Translations under genes and position numbers: made by a program
The notes under the pieces: model-generated
The model's input: the letters and a program-made list of their open reading frames with translations, nothing else
What the model was told of the DNA's origin: nothing
The model's database searches: none
DNA from: Fidelibacterota bacterium
GTDB lineage: Bacteria; Fidelibacterota; Marinisomatia; Marinisomatales; TCS55
DNA length: 37,241 bases
Assembly: GCA_016845785.1 (NCBI GenBank)
Contig: JAERSH010000085.1
Location: forward strand, 1-37,241
Reading direction: 5' to 3'
In this document: positions 11,283-19,657 of the stretch, one piece after another
Position numbering within the stretch: the stretch's first letter is position 1
Layout of the letters: every line of letters starts with the position of its first letter

Positions 11283-13937
11283 ATGTCAAATCAGTTTAAA
11301 GATACAGATCCACTAGAAACCCAAGAGTGGCTAGAATCCATAGAGGATGCGCTTGAGGAACACGGTTATGAACGGACGCGATTTCTATTAGAAACGCTAA
11401 TTGATTTTGCACAAACCAAAGGGGCTCGCCTACCATTTAACACAAGCACGCCGTTTATTAATACAATATTACCAGGACAAGAACCAGAATATCCTGGCGA
11501 CCTAGATTTGGAATTAAAAATCAAATCCATTGTTAGGTGGAACGCCATGGCTATGGTAACAGCCGCAAACAAAGAAACCCCCGGCATTGGGGGCCACATC
11601 TCCACATTTGCATCTGCAGCCACATTATACGAAGTGGCGTTTAATCATATTTTTAAAGGCCCAGACCACCCGAGCGGCCAAGACATGGTTTATTTTCAGG
11701 GCCACGCATCACCGGGGATGTATGCAAGGGCATATTTAGAAGGTCGAATCGAAAAAGAAAAACTGGCCAATTTTCGCAGGGAACTGTCAAAAGGTGGGGG
11801 CCTCTCTTCTTATCCCCATCCATATTTAATGCCAGACTTTTGGCAGTTTGCAACCGTTTCGATGGGGCTCGGCCCCCTCATGGCCATTTATCAGGCACGC
11901 TTTTTGCGATACATGATTGATCGCGGGTTTATAGAAGACACCGGCCGAAAGGTCTTTGCATACCTTGGTGATGGAGAAATGGATGAGCCTGAATCCCTAG
12001 GCGCCCTAACCCTTGCCTCTAGAGAAAACCTGGACAACCTTGTGTTTGTGATTAATTGCAACCTTCAAAGGCTGGATGGGCCTGTGCGCGGAAATGCAAA
12101 AATAATCCAAGAGCTAGAAGGTGCTTTTCGTGGCGCGGGTTGGAATGTCATAAAAACCATTTGGGGGTCCGATTGGGATCCACTGTTAGAAAAAGATCAC
12201 AGCGGATTGCTATTAAAACGTTTGGATGAAATCGTTGATGGAGATCTTTTGAAATATGTTGTTGAGGGTGGCGCATATTTTCGCGAACATTTTTTCGGCA
12301 AGTACCCAGAGCTCCTTAAGATGGTAGAACACCTCTCAGATGAAGAATTAGAAAAAATGAATCTTGGTGGACACGACCCCAAAAAAGTCTATGCGGCTTA
12401 TAAGGAGGCGATAGAATTTAAGGGTAAGCCCACCGTTATTTTGGCGCGCACAATCAAAGGATATGGCTTAGGAGAGGCTGGCGAAGGAAGAAACATTACC
12501 CACAACCAGAAAAAATTAAATGAAGATGAGCTCCTGTATTTCAGAAATCGGTTTGATATTCCCATTTCAGATGAAGAAGCAATGAAGGCGCCATTTTATC
12601 GCTTTGACAAAAACAGCGAAGAGCAAAAATATTTAGATGAGCGCCGAAAAGAACTTGGGGGTCCGCTTCCCTGTCGGCAAGACCAATCAGAGACATTGTC
12701 CATTCCGGACGTTTCTATTTTTAAAGAAATGTTAGAAGGAACAGGTGAACGTGAAATTTCCACAACAATGGCATTTGTCCGCCTGCTCACAATTCTATCA
12801 AAAGATAAAACAATTGGGAAACACATTGTACCCATCATTCCTGACGAAGGCAGAACCTTTGGAATGGAACCGTTGTTTCGTCAGTTGGGGATTTATGCCC
12901 ACAAGGGCCAGCTATATGACCCTGTAGACTCCGATCAGTTTTTATATTATAAAGAAGCCAAAAACGGACAGATTTTAGAAGAAGGCATTAACGAAGCCGG
13001 GGCCGTATCATCCTTTATTGCAGCAGGAACCAGCTATTCTAACCACGGCGTTAAAATGATCCCATTCTATATTTACTATTCTATGTTTGGGTTTCAGCGC
13101 ATTTGGGACTTTGTATGGGCAGCAGGGGACATGCGCACACGAGGCTTTTTATTAGGAGGCACCGCAGGAAGAACAACACTAAACGGCGAGGGATTGCAAC
13201 ATCAAGACGGACATAGCCACCTTGCCGCCGCCGCAACACCGAATATAAAAGCATATGATCTTGCCTATGCCTATGAAATCGCAACCGTGATTCACAAAGG
13301 CATGGAAGAAATGTGCCAAGACAACAAAGATGTAATCTATTATTTGACGGTTGAAAACGAAAACTATACCCACCCGCCCATGCCCAAAGGCATTGAAAAG
13401 GATATTATTAAGGGGCTATACCAATTAAAATCAGTAGAAAACCCATCTATAAGGATTCTTGGCAGTGGACCGCTCTTAGGTGAGGCGCTTGAAGCAGCGG
13501 CACTGCTTGAAAAAGATTGGAATATCTCAGTAGATATTTGGAACGTGACCAGTTTTAGCGAGCTTCGAAAAGAAGCAGAAGAAACAGATCGAAGGAACGC
13601 ATTAAATCCCGGAAAAGATGAAAAAACATCTCATCTTGTAAAATCGCTTAGCGATCACAACATACCAACGGTGGCAGTGTCTGATTATATTAAAATGGTT
13701 TCGGAGCAAATCGGCCCATACGTTCCAGGCCCATACTACACGTTGGGAACCGATGGTTTTGGACGAAGCGACACCCGTGAAAATTTGAGACATTTTTTCG
13801 AAGTCGACCGCTATTATATTGTTTTATCTACAATTAGAGCCCTTGTGTTTGCGGGGGAGCTGAGCCAAAGCACTATTTTAAAAGCGATGGAACTATATAA
13901 GATTGATCCGGAAAAACCGAGCCCCATAACAGTTTAG
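11283..13937 (+). CDS. aceE: Pyruvate dehydrogenase E1 component, homodimeric type
   Basis: Thiamine-diphosphate enzyme that decarboxylates pyruvate and reductively acetylates the lipoyl arm of E2. The length of 884 residues matches the single-chain proteobacterial AceE type (887) rather than the two-chain alpha/beta form. The thiamine motif begins GDGEMDEPES (Gly229-Asp230-Gly231) and continues to VINCNLQRLDGPVRGN. Other family segments are GGHISTFASAATLYEVAFNHIFKG, DEGRTFGMEPLFRQLGIY, TAGRTTLNGEGLQHQDGHS and the C-terminal DGFGRSDTRENLRHFFEVD. aceF starts 7 bases after the stop. The promoter should lie in 11207-11282, but I see no convincing hexamers. Confidence 0.97.
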   Translation: MSNQFKDTDPLETQEWLESIEDALEEHGYERTRFLLETLIDFAQTKGARLPFNTSTPFINTILPGQEPEYPGDLDLELKIKSIVRWNAMAMVTAANKETPGIGGHISTFASAATLYEVAFNHIFKGPDHPSGQDMVYFQGHASPGMYARAYLEGRIEKEKLANFRRELSKGGGLSSYPHPYLMPDFWQFATVSMGLGPLMAIYQARFLRYMIDRGFIEDTGRKVFAYLGDGEMDEPESLGALTLASRENLDNLVFVINCNLQRLDGPVRGNAKIIQELEGAFRGAGWNVIKTIWGSDWDPLLEKDHSGLLLKRLDEIVDGDLLKYVVEGGAYFREHFFGKYPELLKMVEHLSDEELEKMNLGGHDPKKVYAAYKEAIEFKGKPTVILARTIKGYGLGEAGEGRNITHNQKKLNEDELLYFRNRFDIPISDEEAMKAPFYRFDKNSEEQKYLDERRKELGGPLPCRQDQSETLSIPDVSIFKEMLEGTGEREISTTMAFVRLLTILSKDKTIGKHIVPIIPDEGRTFGMEPLFRQLGIYAHKGQLYDPVDSDQFLYYKEAKNGQILEEGINEAGAVSSFIAAGTSYSNHGVKMIPFYIYYSMFGFQRIWDFVWAAGDMRTRGFLLGGTAGRTTLNGEGLQHQDGHSHLAAAATPNIKAYDLAYAYEIATVIHKGMEEMCQDNKDVIYYLTVENENYTHPPMPKGIEKDIIKGLYQLKSVENPSIRILGSGPLLGEALEAAALLEKDWNISVDIWNVTSFSELRKEAEETDRRNALNPGKDEKTSHLVKSLSDHNIPTVAVSDYIKMVSEQIGPYVPGPYYTLGTDGFGRSDTRENLRHFFEVDRYYIVLSTIRALVFAGELSQSTILKAMELYKIDPEKPSPITV

Positions 13938-13944
13938 GACACCC

Positions 13945-15201
13945 ATGATAAAAGATATAATTCTACCCGACTTGGGAGAAGGAATTGACGGCGCTGAAGT
14001 GAGTGAGATTTCTGTATCTGTCGGCGATGTGGTAACGCCCGACCAAACTATTTTAGTTTTGGAATCAGAAAAAGCATCCATGGAAATTCCGGCGGAAGCC
14101 AACGGCACCATAACAGATATTCTTGTCTCATCTGGAGATGAATTAAAACCGGGTCAAACACTCATGAAAATGGAAGTTTCTGATGGAGAGCCCGAAGAGG
14201 ACAGTGGCCAAGCTAAAGAAGAAGTAAAACCCGAACCTACCCCCGTCGCAACCGAAGAAAAAGAAGAAACAACGCCAGAGCTGAAAATGGAAACACCCAC
14301 AAGCTCAACAGGTACCTTTGCCTCTCCGGGCGTTCGTCGACTGGCGAGAGAATTAAATATAAACCTGGAAATCATTGGCGGGTCAGGACCAAAAGGCAGA
14401 ATAACCAAAGACGATCTTAATGGATATATACGCCTTCAGATGGCCATGTCTTCGGGAGCGGTTTCACCACCAAAAAAAGAAACAGACTTTTCACAATGGG
14501 GCGATGTCGAGGTTCAAAAACTCACCAAAATCAAAAGAATTACCGGCGAAAGACTGCAACAGGCCTGGCAAACCATTCCCCATGTTACGCAATTTGACGA
14601 GGCGGACATTACAGATCTGGATGCGTATCGAAAAGCTTTAAAAACAGAAGCGGCAGAAAAAGGAGTAAAAGTCACTTTTCTCCCGTTTTTAATGAAAGCC
14701 GCCACTGTTGTTTTAAAAGAGATACCAACTTTTAACAGCTCGCTAGACCACACAGATCAAAACCTTGTTTTAAAAAATTATTTTCATATAGGTGTCGCTG
14801 TAGATACACCGAATGGATTAACCGTGCCGGTTGTGCGGGATGTAGACAAAAAATCCATCGTTGAAATATCAAAAGAACTGATGGATCTAAGTGTTCGTGC
14901 GCGGGATAAAAAACTAAAACCAGACGAAATGAAGGGCGCAACCTTTACCATTTCCAGCTTGGGTGGAATCGGCGGCACTTTTTTCACGCCGATTGTAAAT
15001 CCGCCCGAAGTTGCCATCATGGGTGTCTCTCAAAGCTGGTGGGAAAAGGTGTATGACCACAAAACTCAAACACAGTCCCCAAGATATATTATGCCCTTTT
15101 CGCTTTCTTATGATCATCGTGTAATTGATGGGGCCGCCGCGGCCTCGTTCACATCGCGGTTTGCAGACATTTTATCTGATACATCAATGTTTAAAGATTA
15201 G
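13945..15201 (+). CDS. aceF: Dihydrolipoamide acetyltransferase (pyruvate dehydrogenase E2)
   Basis: Core of the pyruvate dehydrogenase complex; passes the acetyl group from lipoamide to CoA. One N-terminal lipoyl domain (about 1-75) with lipoyl-lysine Lys43 in VLESEKASMEIP. An acidic Pro/Thr/Glu linker follows (about 80-125), then the peripheral subunit-binding domain (ASPGVRRLARELNINL, GPKGRITKDDL; about 130-167). The catalytic domain ends with SYDHRVIDGAAAA, His391 and Asp395 being the catalytic pair. A single lipoyl domain makes it shorter (418) than E. coli AceF, which has three. The next gene starts 2 bases after the stop. Confidence 0.96.
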   Translation: MIKDIILPDLGEGIDGAEVSEISVSVGDVVTPDQTILVLESEKASMEIPAEANGTITDILVSSGDELKPGQTLMKMEVSDGEPEEDSGQAKEEVKPEPTPVATEEKEETTPELKMETPTSSTGTFASPGVRRLARELNINLEIIGGSGPKGRITKDDLNGYIRLQMAMSSGAVSPPKKETDFSQWGDVEVQKLTKIKRITGERLQQAWQTIPHVTQFDEADITDLDAYRKALKTEAAEKGVKVTFLPFLMKAATVVLKEIPTFNSSLDHTDQNLVLKNYFHIGVAVDTPNGLTVPVVRDVDKKSIVEISKELMDLSVRARDKKLKPDEMKGATFTISSLGGIGGTFFTPIVNPPEVAIMGVSQSWWEKVYDHKTQTQSPRYIMPFSLSYDHRVIDGAAAASFTSRFADILSDTSMFKD

Positions 15202-15203
15202 CA

Positions 15204-16619
15204 ATGGCAGATACAAGACAGGCAGACATTGTTGTAATTGGTGCTGGTCCCGGTGGATATGCGGCTGCGTTTCGGGCGGCGGACCTTGGCAAACAAGTCA
15301 TTTTAGTAGACAAAGATCCTACATTGGGGGGCGTATGTTTAAACCGAGGCTGTATTCCGTCAAAAGCACTACTCCATATTTCCAAAGTAATGGACGAGGC
15401 AGCCCGCCTATCAAAAATGGGGATTACATACGGTGAGCCAACCATTGATTTAGAAGCGGTTAGAACCCACAAAAACAACATTGTTTCAAAGCTGAATGGT
15501 GGCATTGCCCAAATGGCAAAAGCAAGAAAAGTTGAATGGGTCCGCGGAGAAGCCACATTCACCTCAAACACCGAAATTCAAGTAAAGCAGGGCGAGGTAA
15601 AAACCACAATTAACTTTGAGAAATGCATTATCGCTGCCGGATCTGTATCTGCTATGATTCCAGGTGTTCCAAAAGACCACCCCTCCGTGCTCACATCCCG
15701 AACGGCACTAGACCTGGAAGACGTTCCCGAAAAATTATTAGTTATTGGTGGTGGCGTAATTGGCCTTGAGCTTGGACAGGTATATGCCGCATTGGGATCA
15801 AAAGTGTCCGTCGTAGAATTTTTACCCAATTTAATTCCAGGGGCAGACCAGGACATTGTTAAGCCGCTTCAAAGAAAATTGAAAAAACAATTTGAATCGA
15901 TTATGCTATCTTCAAAAGTAACGGGTATAAGCGCAAACGACGACGATTCATTAACGGTCACAATTGAAAACAAAGGATCAACTTCAGAGATTTATAACAA
16001 GGTCCTTGTTGCGGTTGGGCGAAGACCAAATACGAATTTATTAAACATAGAAGCGACCGACGTTGATGTTAACGACAAAGGATTCATTAATGTGGATGTA
16101 TATCAGCGCACGTCGGTTAAAAATATTTTTGCCATTGGAGATATTGCAGGCAACCCCATGCTGGCGCACAAAGCCACCCACGAAGGAAAGGTTGCTGCAG
16201 AGGTCGCATCCGGCCACCCCGCCGCCTTTGACGTGCGGGCAATTCCATCCGTTGTTTTTACAGATCCGGAAGTAGCATGGGCAGGGCTCACAGAAACAGA
16301 GGCAAAGGAAAAAGAAATCCCATATAAAAAAGGTGAATTCCCATGGGCCGCCAGCGGTAAAGCCATCGCCCTGGGCGCAAACCAAGGAAAGACAAAAATA
16401 TTATTTGATCCAGAGACCAAACAGGTTTTAGGTGTGGGTATTGTGGGTCCAGGTGCCGGGGATATGATATCCGAAGGTATGCTGGCCATAGAAATGGGCG
16501 CAGACGCAGAAGACATTGGCCTCACAGTGCACCCCCACCCCACCTTGGGAGAAACATTTGCCATGGCTGCCGAAGTTTTTGAAGGCACAATTACTGATTT
16601 ATATGTCCCCAAAAAATAA
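15204..16619 (+). CDS. lpd: Dihydrolipoamide dehydrogenase (E3)
   Basis: FAD-disulfide oxidoreductase that reoxidises the lipoyl arm and makes NADH. The FAD-binding motif VIGAGPGGYAAAFRAADLG is at residues 11-29, the redox disulfide is Cys45/Cys50 in GGVCLNRGCIPSKAL, the NAD-binding motif is VIGGGVIGLELGQVYAALG, and the second FAD segment is FAIGDIAGNPMLAHKATHEG. The C-terminal acid-base pair is His445/Glu450 in HPHPTLGETF. Length 471 is standard. It follows aceF by 2 bases and its last 17 bases overlap the M16 peptidase gene. Confidence 0.97.
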   Translation: MADTRQADIVVIGAGPGGYAAAFRAADLGKQVILVDKDPTLGGVCLNRGCIPSKALLHISKVMDEAARLSKMGITYGEPTIDLEAVRTHKNNIVSKLNGGIAQMAKARKVEWVRGEATFTSNTEIQVKQGEVKTTINFEKCIIAAGSVSAMIPGVPKDHPSVLTSRTALDLEDVPEKLLVIGGGVIGLELGQVYAALGSKVSVVEFLPNLIPGADQDIVKPLQRKLKKQFESIMLSSKVTGISANDDDSLTVTIENKGSTSEIYNKVLVAVGRRPNTNLLNIEATDVDVNDKGFINVDVYQRTSVKNIFAIGDIAGNPMLAHKATHEGKVAAEVASGHPAAFDVRAIPSVVFTDPEVAWAGLTETEAKEKEIPYKKGEFPWAASGKAIALGANQGKTKILFDPETKQVLGVGIVGPGAGDMISEGMLAIEMGADAEDIGLTVHPHPTLGETFAMAAEVFEGTITDLYVPKK

Positions 16620-17910
16620 ACACACCTACGAAGGGTTTGATTTTGTCAAATCCTCTGGCGGCATCGAGGAATACACCCTCAAGAAGAACAATCTGACTGT
16701 TTTGGTTTTGGAAGACCGCTCAGCGCCAGTGGCAACTCTTATGGTTACCTACCACGTGGGTTCGCGGAACGAAGCCATTGGATATACGGGCTCCACACAT
16801 TTATTAGAACACCTCATGTTTAAAGGCTCTAGAAATTTTAATAAAGAAAAAGGTACAGCCATTTGGACGGAACTCCAAAACATCGGGGCCCAAATCAATG
16901 CCACCACATGGAACGATCGTACCAATTATTTCGAAGTTGTGCCCAGCGAACACCTTGAGCGCGCCATTGCTATTGAAGCCGATCGAATGCGGTTTGCCTT
17001 TTTAAAAGACGAAGACCGACAACCGGAAATGACCGTTGTTCGAAACGAATATGAGCGGGGAGAAAACAGCCCATTTGATGTGCTGGACAAAAATATTTGG
17101 GCCACCGCATATCAGGCCCACCCTTATCACCACTCAACAATTGGTTGGCGTTCTGATATTGAGAATGTATCCACGGAACGACTTCAAGAATTTTATAACA
17201 CCTATTATTGGCCCGACAACGCAACGGTAACCGTGATTGGCGACTTCAAGAAAAAAGAAGCCCTAGGTTTAATTAAAAAACATATTGGTGAACACAGCTC
17301 CAGCGAGAACAACATACCCGAAATGTACACAGAAGAGCCAAAACAGGAAGGCCCTAGGCGGACAGTGGTCAAACGAGCGGGACAAACAAGCATCGTGGGG
17401 GTGGCACATAAAACACCAAGCGGACTTCATAACGATACATACAGCTTTCAAATTTTAGGCAAAATTCTCGCCGATGGAAAAACAAGCCGCTTCCATCAAA
17501 AAATTATAGACAAAGGGTTGGCCACCTCCTTATTTATGTATGATTTTCCTTTTAGAGATAACGGACTATTTATTACGTACGCTTTTTTAACGCCGGGCAT
17601 TGATCATAATCAAGTCGAAGAAATTATCTTAAATGAATATGAAAATATTATTCAAAATGGGATTACGGAGAATGAGCTCAATCGAGCGAAGGCGCAAATG
17701 CGCGCATCTGTGGCATTCAGTCGGGATGGGTCCTATGCTATCGCCAGCGCCCTGAACGAAGCGATCGCCATTGGTGACTGGACCTTCTATACAACCTTTA
17801 TGGATAAAATAGAATCCGTTTCAGAATTAGAAGTTCAACAAACAGCGGAAAAATATCTCATAGAAGATCAATCAACCGTTGGGCATTTCATCGCATTAGA
17901 TCCAAATTAA
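16603..17910 (+). CDS. M16-family zinc peptidase, catalytic subunit
   Basis: Pitrilysin/MPP-like zinc metallopeptidase, probably cleaving short or unfolded peptides. The inverted zinc motif HLLEH gives His66, Glu69 and His70, and the third ligand is probably Glu149 in TVVRNEYERGENSPFD. I start at ATG 16603 (MSPKNKHTYEGF, 435 residues), inside the last codons of lpd; the frame is open further upstream, but that sequence is the shadow of lpd. No signal peptide is seen. The partner at 17913 lacks the zinc motif, so the two likely form an active/inactive heterodimer as in M16B peptidases. Confidence 0.92.
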   Translation: MSPKNKHTYEGFDFVKSSGGIEEYTLKKNNLTVLVLEDRSAPVATLMVTYHVGSRNEAIGYTGSTHLLEHLMFKGSRNFNKEKGTAIWTELQNIGAQINATTWNDRTNYFEVVPSEHLERAIAIEADRMRFAFLKDEDRQPEMTVVRNEYERGENSPFDVLDKNIWATAYQAHPYHHSTIGWRSDIENVSTERLQEFYNTYYWPDNATVTVIGDFKKKEALGLIKKHIGEHSSSENNIPEMYTEEPKQEGPRRTVVKRAGQTSIVGVAHKTPSGLHNDTYSFQILGKILADGKTSRFHQKIIDKGLATSLFMYDFPFRDNGLFITYAFLTPGIDHNQVEEIILNEYENIIQNGITENELNRAKAQMRASVAFSRDGSYAIASALNEAIAIGDWTFYTTFMDKIESVSELEVQQTAEKYLIEDQSTVGHFIALDPN

Positions 17911-17912
17911 TT

Positions 17913-19181
17913 ATGGCTACTTTTACAAAGCAGGTAAAACAAGGGGCTCCCATTGCGGGCATTTCTACATATGTGATGGAAACAGGTGTGAAAGATGTGG
18001 TCACCCTTTCGGGCAGTTTTTTAGGCGGATCATTATACGGCCCGAAGGATCAACAAAAAGTGGCCACCATTACCGCATCTATGCTGGATAAGGGGACGGC
18101 AAAGAAAAGTAAATACGAAATAAGTGAACAAATGGAATCGGTTGGGGCAGAAATTCATTTTATGTCCAGTCGGCACCACACACAGTTCACGGCCCACTGC
18201 TTAAAAGATGACTTAAAAACGGTCATATCTTTATTGGCGGAACAGCTAAGAGAACCGCGGTTTCCAGACGATGAATTAACCACACTAAAAACGCGAGTCA
18301 TTGGGAACCTGACACGAGCAAAAGAAGACACAAAGAAGCTCGCATCTATCGGCTTGCTACAAACGCTTTACCCAAAAGAACACCCAAATTATCGACAATC
18401 CCTTGATCAATCCATAGCAATGGTTGAAAAACTGTCGAAAAAAGATATTCAAAATTTTCATAATAAATTCTATGGTGTGGGCAGCATGAACCTTGTTGCG
18501 GCTGGGGATATAGACGGACAGGCGCTTGAAGCACACATCGTAGATGGCTTTGACGGCTGGGTGTCTCATAACACGGAATTATTGCCCCAAAAGAGTAAGG
18601 CTCATGAATGTGTAGCAAAAGATAAAACCATCCACGTACCGGACAAAACAAGCGCAGATTTATACATAGGGCAGCCGATAGGCATTGATAGAGACCATGA
18701 AGATTATTATGCATTAATGATGGCAGTGTATATTTTAGGGGGCAACTTTTCTGCGCGCCTCATGCAAACCGTAAGAGATAAACAGGGGCTCACCTATGGA
18801 ATTGGCTCTTCGGTTTCTGGGGTAGGCTTTGGTGCCGATGGGTATTGGAGCACTTGGGGTACATTTGCTCCAGACGTTGTGCCTAAAGGAAGAGAAGCCA
18901 CGCTGGAACAAATAAATCAATGGTATAAAACAGGCATAACAGCAGAAGAGCTTTCCGCAAAAAAAACAACGATTACGGGCGCATATAAAGTGGGAATGGA
19001 CACCACAGCTGGTATCACCACACAAATTCTAACAAACGCCGAGCGAGGAAGAAGCGTTGACCTTCTTGACGCTTATCCCGACATAATTAACAATCTATCT
19101 CTAGACCAAGTAAACAACGCCATTAAATCCTATATTCATCCAGATCGGCTGGTGACGGTTGCGGCCGGCACATTTGAATAG
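17913..19181 (+). CDS. M16-family peptidase-like protein lacking the zinc motif
   Basis: 422 residues, same fold as its upstream neighbour: GTAKKSKYEISEQMESVGAEIHFMSSRHHTQFTAHCLKDDLKTVISLLAEQL and FHNKFYGVGSMNLVAAGDID are typical M16 segments, as is QTVRDKQGLTYGIGSSVSG near residue 285, the Arg/Tyr region of the C-terminal half. No HxxEH appears; the corresponding place reads ITASMLDKGTAKKSK. It therefore should be the non-catalytic partner that closes the substrate chamber. It begins 2 bases after the catalytic subunit gene, so stoichiometric expression is likely. Confidence 0.9.
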   Translation: MATFTKQVKQGAPIAGISTYVMETGVKDVVTLSGSFLGGSLYGPKDQQKVATITASMLDKGTAKKSKYEISEQMESVGAEIHFMSSRHHTQFTAHCLKDDLKTVISLLAEQLREPRFPDDELTTLKTRVIGNLTRAKEDTKKLASIGLLQTLYPKEHPNYRQSLDQSIAMVEKLSKKDIQNFHNKFYGVGSMNLVAAGDIDGQALEAHIVDGFDGWVSHNTELLPQKSKAHECVAKDKTIHVPDKTSADLYIGQPIGIDRDHEDYYALMMAVYILGGNFSARLMQTVRDKQGLTYGIGSSVSGVGFGADGYWSTWGTFAPDVVPKGREATLEQINQWYKTGITAEELSAKKTTITGAYKVGMDTTAGITTQILTNAERGRSVDLLDAYPDIINNLSLDQVNNAIKSYIHPDRLVTVAAGTFE

Positions 19182-19187
19182 ACCCCT

Positions 19188-19631
19188 GTGGATGTAATTT
19201 TAATTGCTGCCGTTACGCAAGATGGATTTATTGCGCGGCATAAAAACGAGACGGTCACCTGGTCGAAAGACCTCCACTTATTTAAAAAACAAACTATGGG
19301 TTTCCCCGTGATTATGGGGTCCAATACATTTAATTGTCTTCAAAAATCACTTGAGGGCAGGGATATAATTGTCGTCCATCGCGAAGACAATCCCAAAGAT
19401 ATTTTAAAGAATTTAAACTCAGAAAAATGCTTTATTGCCGGCGGAGGGAAAACGAATGCCCGTTTCGCAGATTTACTGACCCACGCTTACTTAACACCTC
19501 ACCCTTTGATTTTTGGCGATGGTATACCACTATTTTCAGATCCGGTTAAACAAATGGAATTGATTTTAGAAAAAAAAATACCGGTTGTTCCGGACTTAGG
19601 GATTGAACAATATCAGTATAAAATAAATTAA
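19188..19631 (+). CDS. Dihydrofolate reductase-family protein (DHFR/RibD-C fold)
   Basis: 147 residues starting at GTG 19188, 6 bases after the M16 gene. The N-terminal half reads like DHFR: LIAAVTQDGFIARH, TWSKDLHLFKKQT with an Asp at the place of the catalytic acid, and PVIMGSNTF. The C-terminal half (CFIAGGGKTNARFADLLTHAYLTPHPLIFGDGIPLF) is closer to RibD C-terminal reductases. It could be a true FolA or a flavin/pterin reductase of unknown substrate, so I give no gene symbol. It appears to be the last gene of the pdh-M16 operon and converges on the next gene with a 26-base gap. Confidence 0.8.
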   Translation: MDVILIAAVTQDGFIARHKNETVTWSKDLHLFKKQTMGFPVIMGSNTFNCLQKSLEGRDIIVVHREDNPKDILKNLNSEKCFIAGGGKTNARFADLLTHAYLTPHPLIFGDGIPLFSDPVKQMELILEKKIPVVPDLGIEQYQYKIN

Positions 19632-19646
19632 AACCCTCAACGAGGG
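19621..19646 (-). terminator. Possible rho-independent terminator for the SRPBCC gene
   Basis: A 5-bp stem CCCTC/GAGGG (19634-19638 with 19642-19646) and 3-base loop lies in the 26-base convergent gap. Read on the minus strand it is followed by TTTTAATTTATTT, so it fits as the terminator of the minus-strand SRPBCC gene ending at 19658. The stem is short, so efficiency may be modest. On the + strand there is no T-run after it. Confidence 0.5.
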
Positions 19647-19657
19647 CAGGGCGAGGG

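Noticed and set aside
16103-16612. Minus-strand open frame of 169 codons inside lpd
   Set aside because: Shadow of lpd, Pro/Ser/Ala-rich translation without a family.
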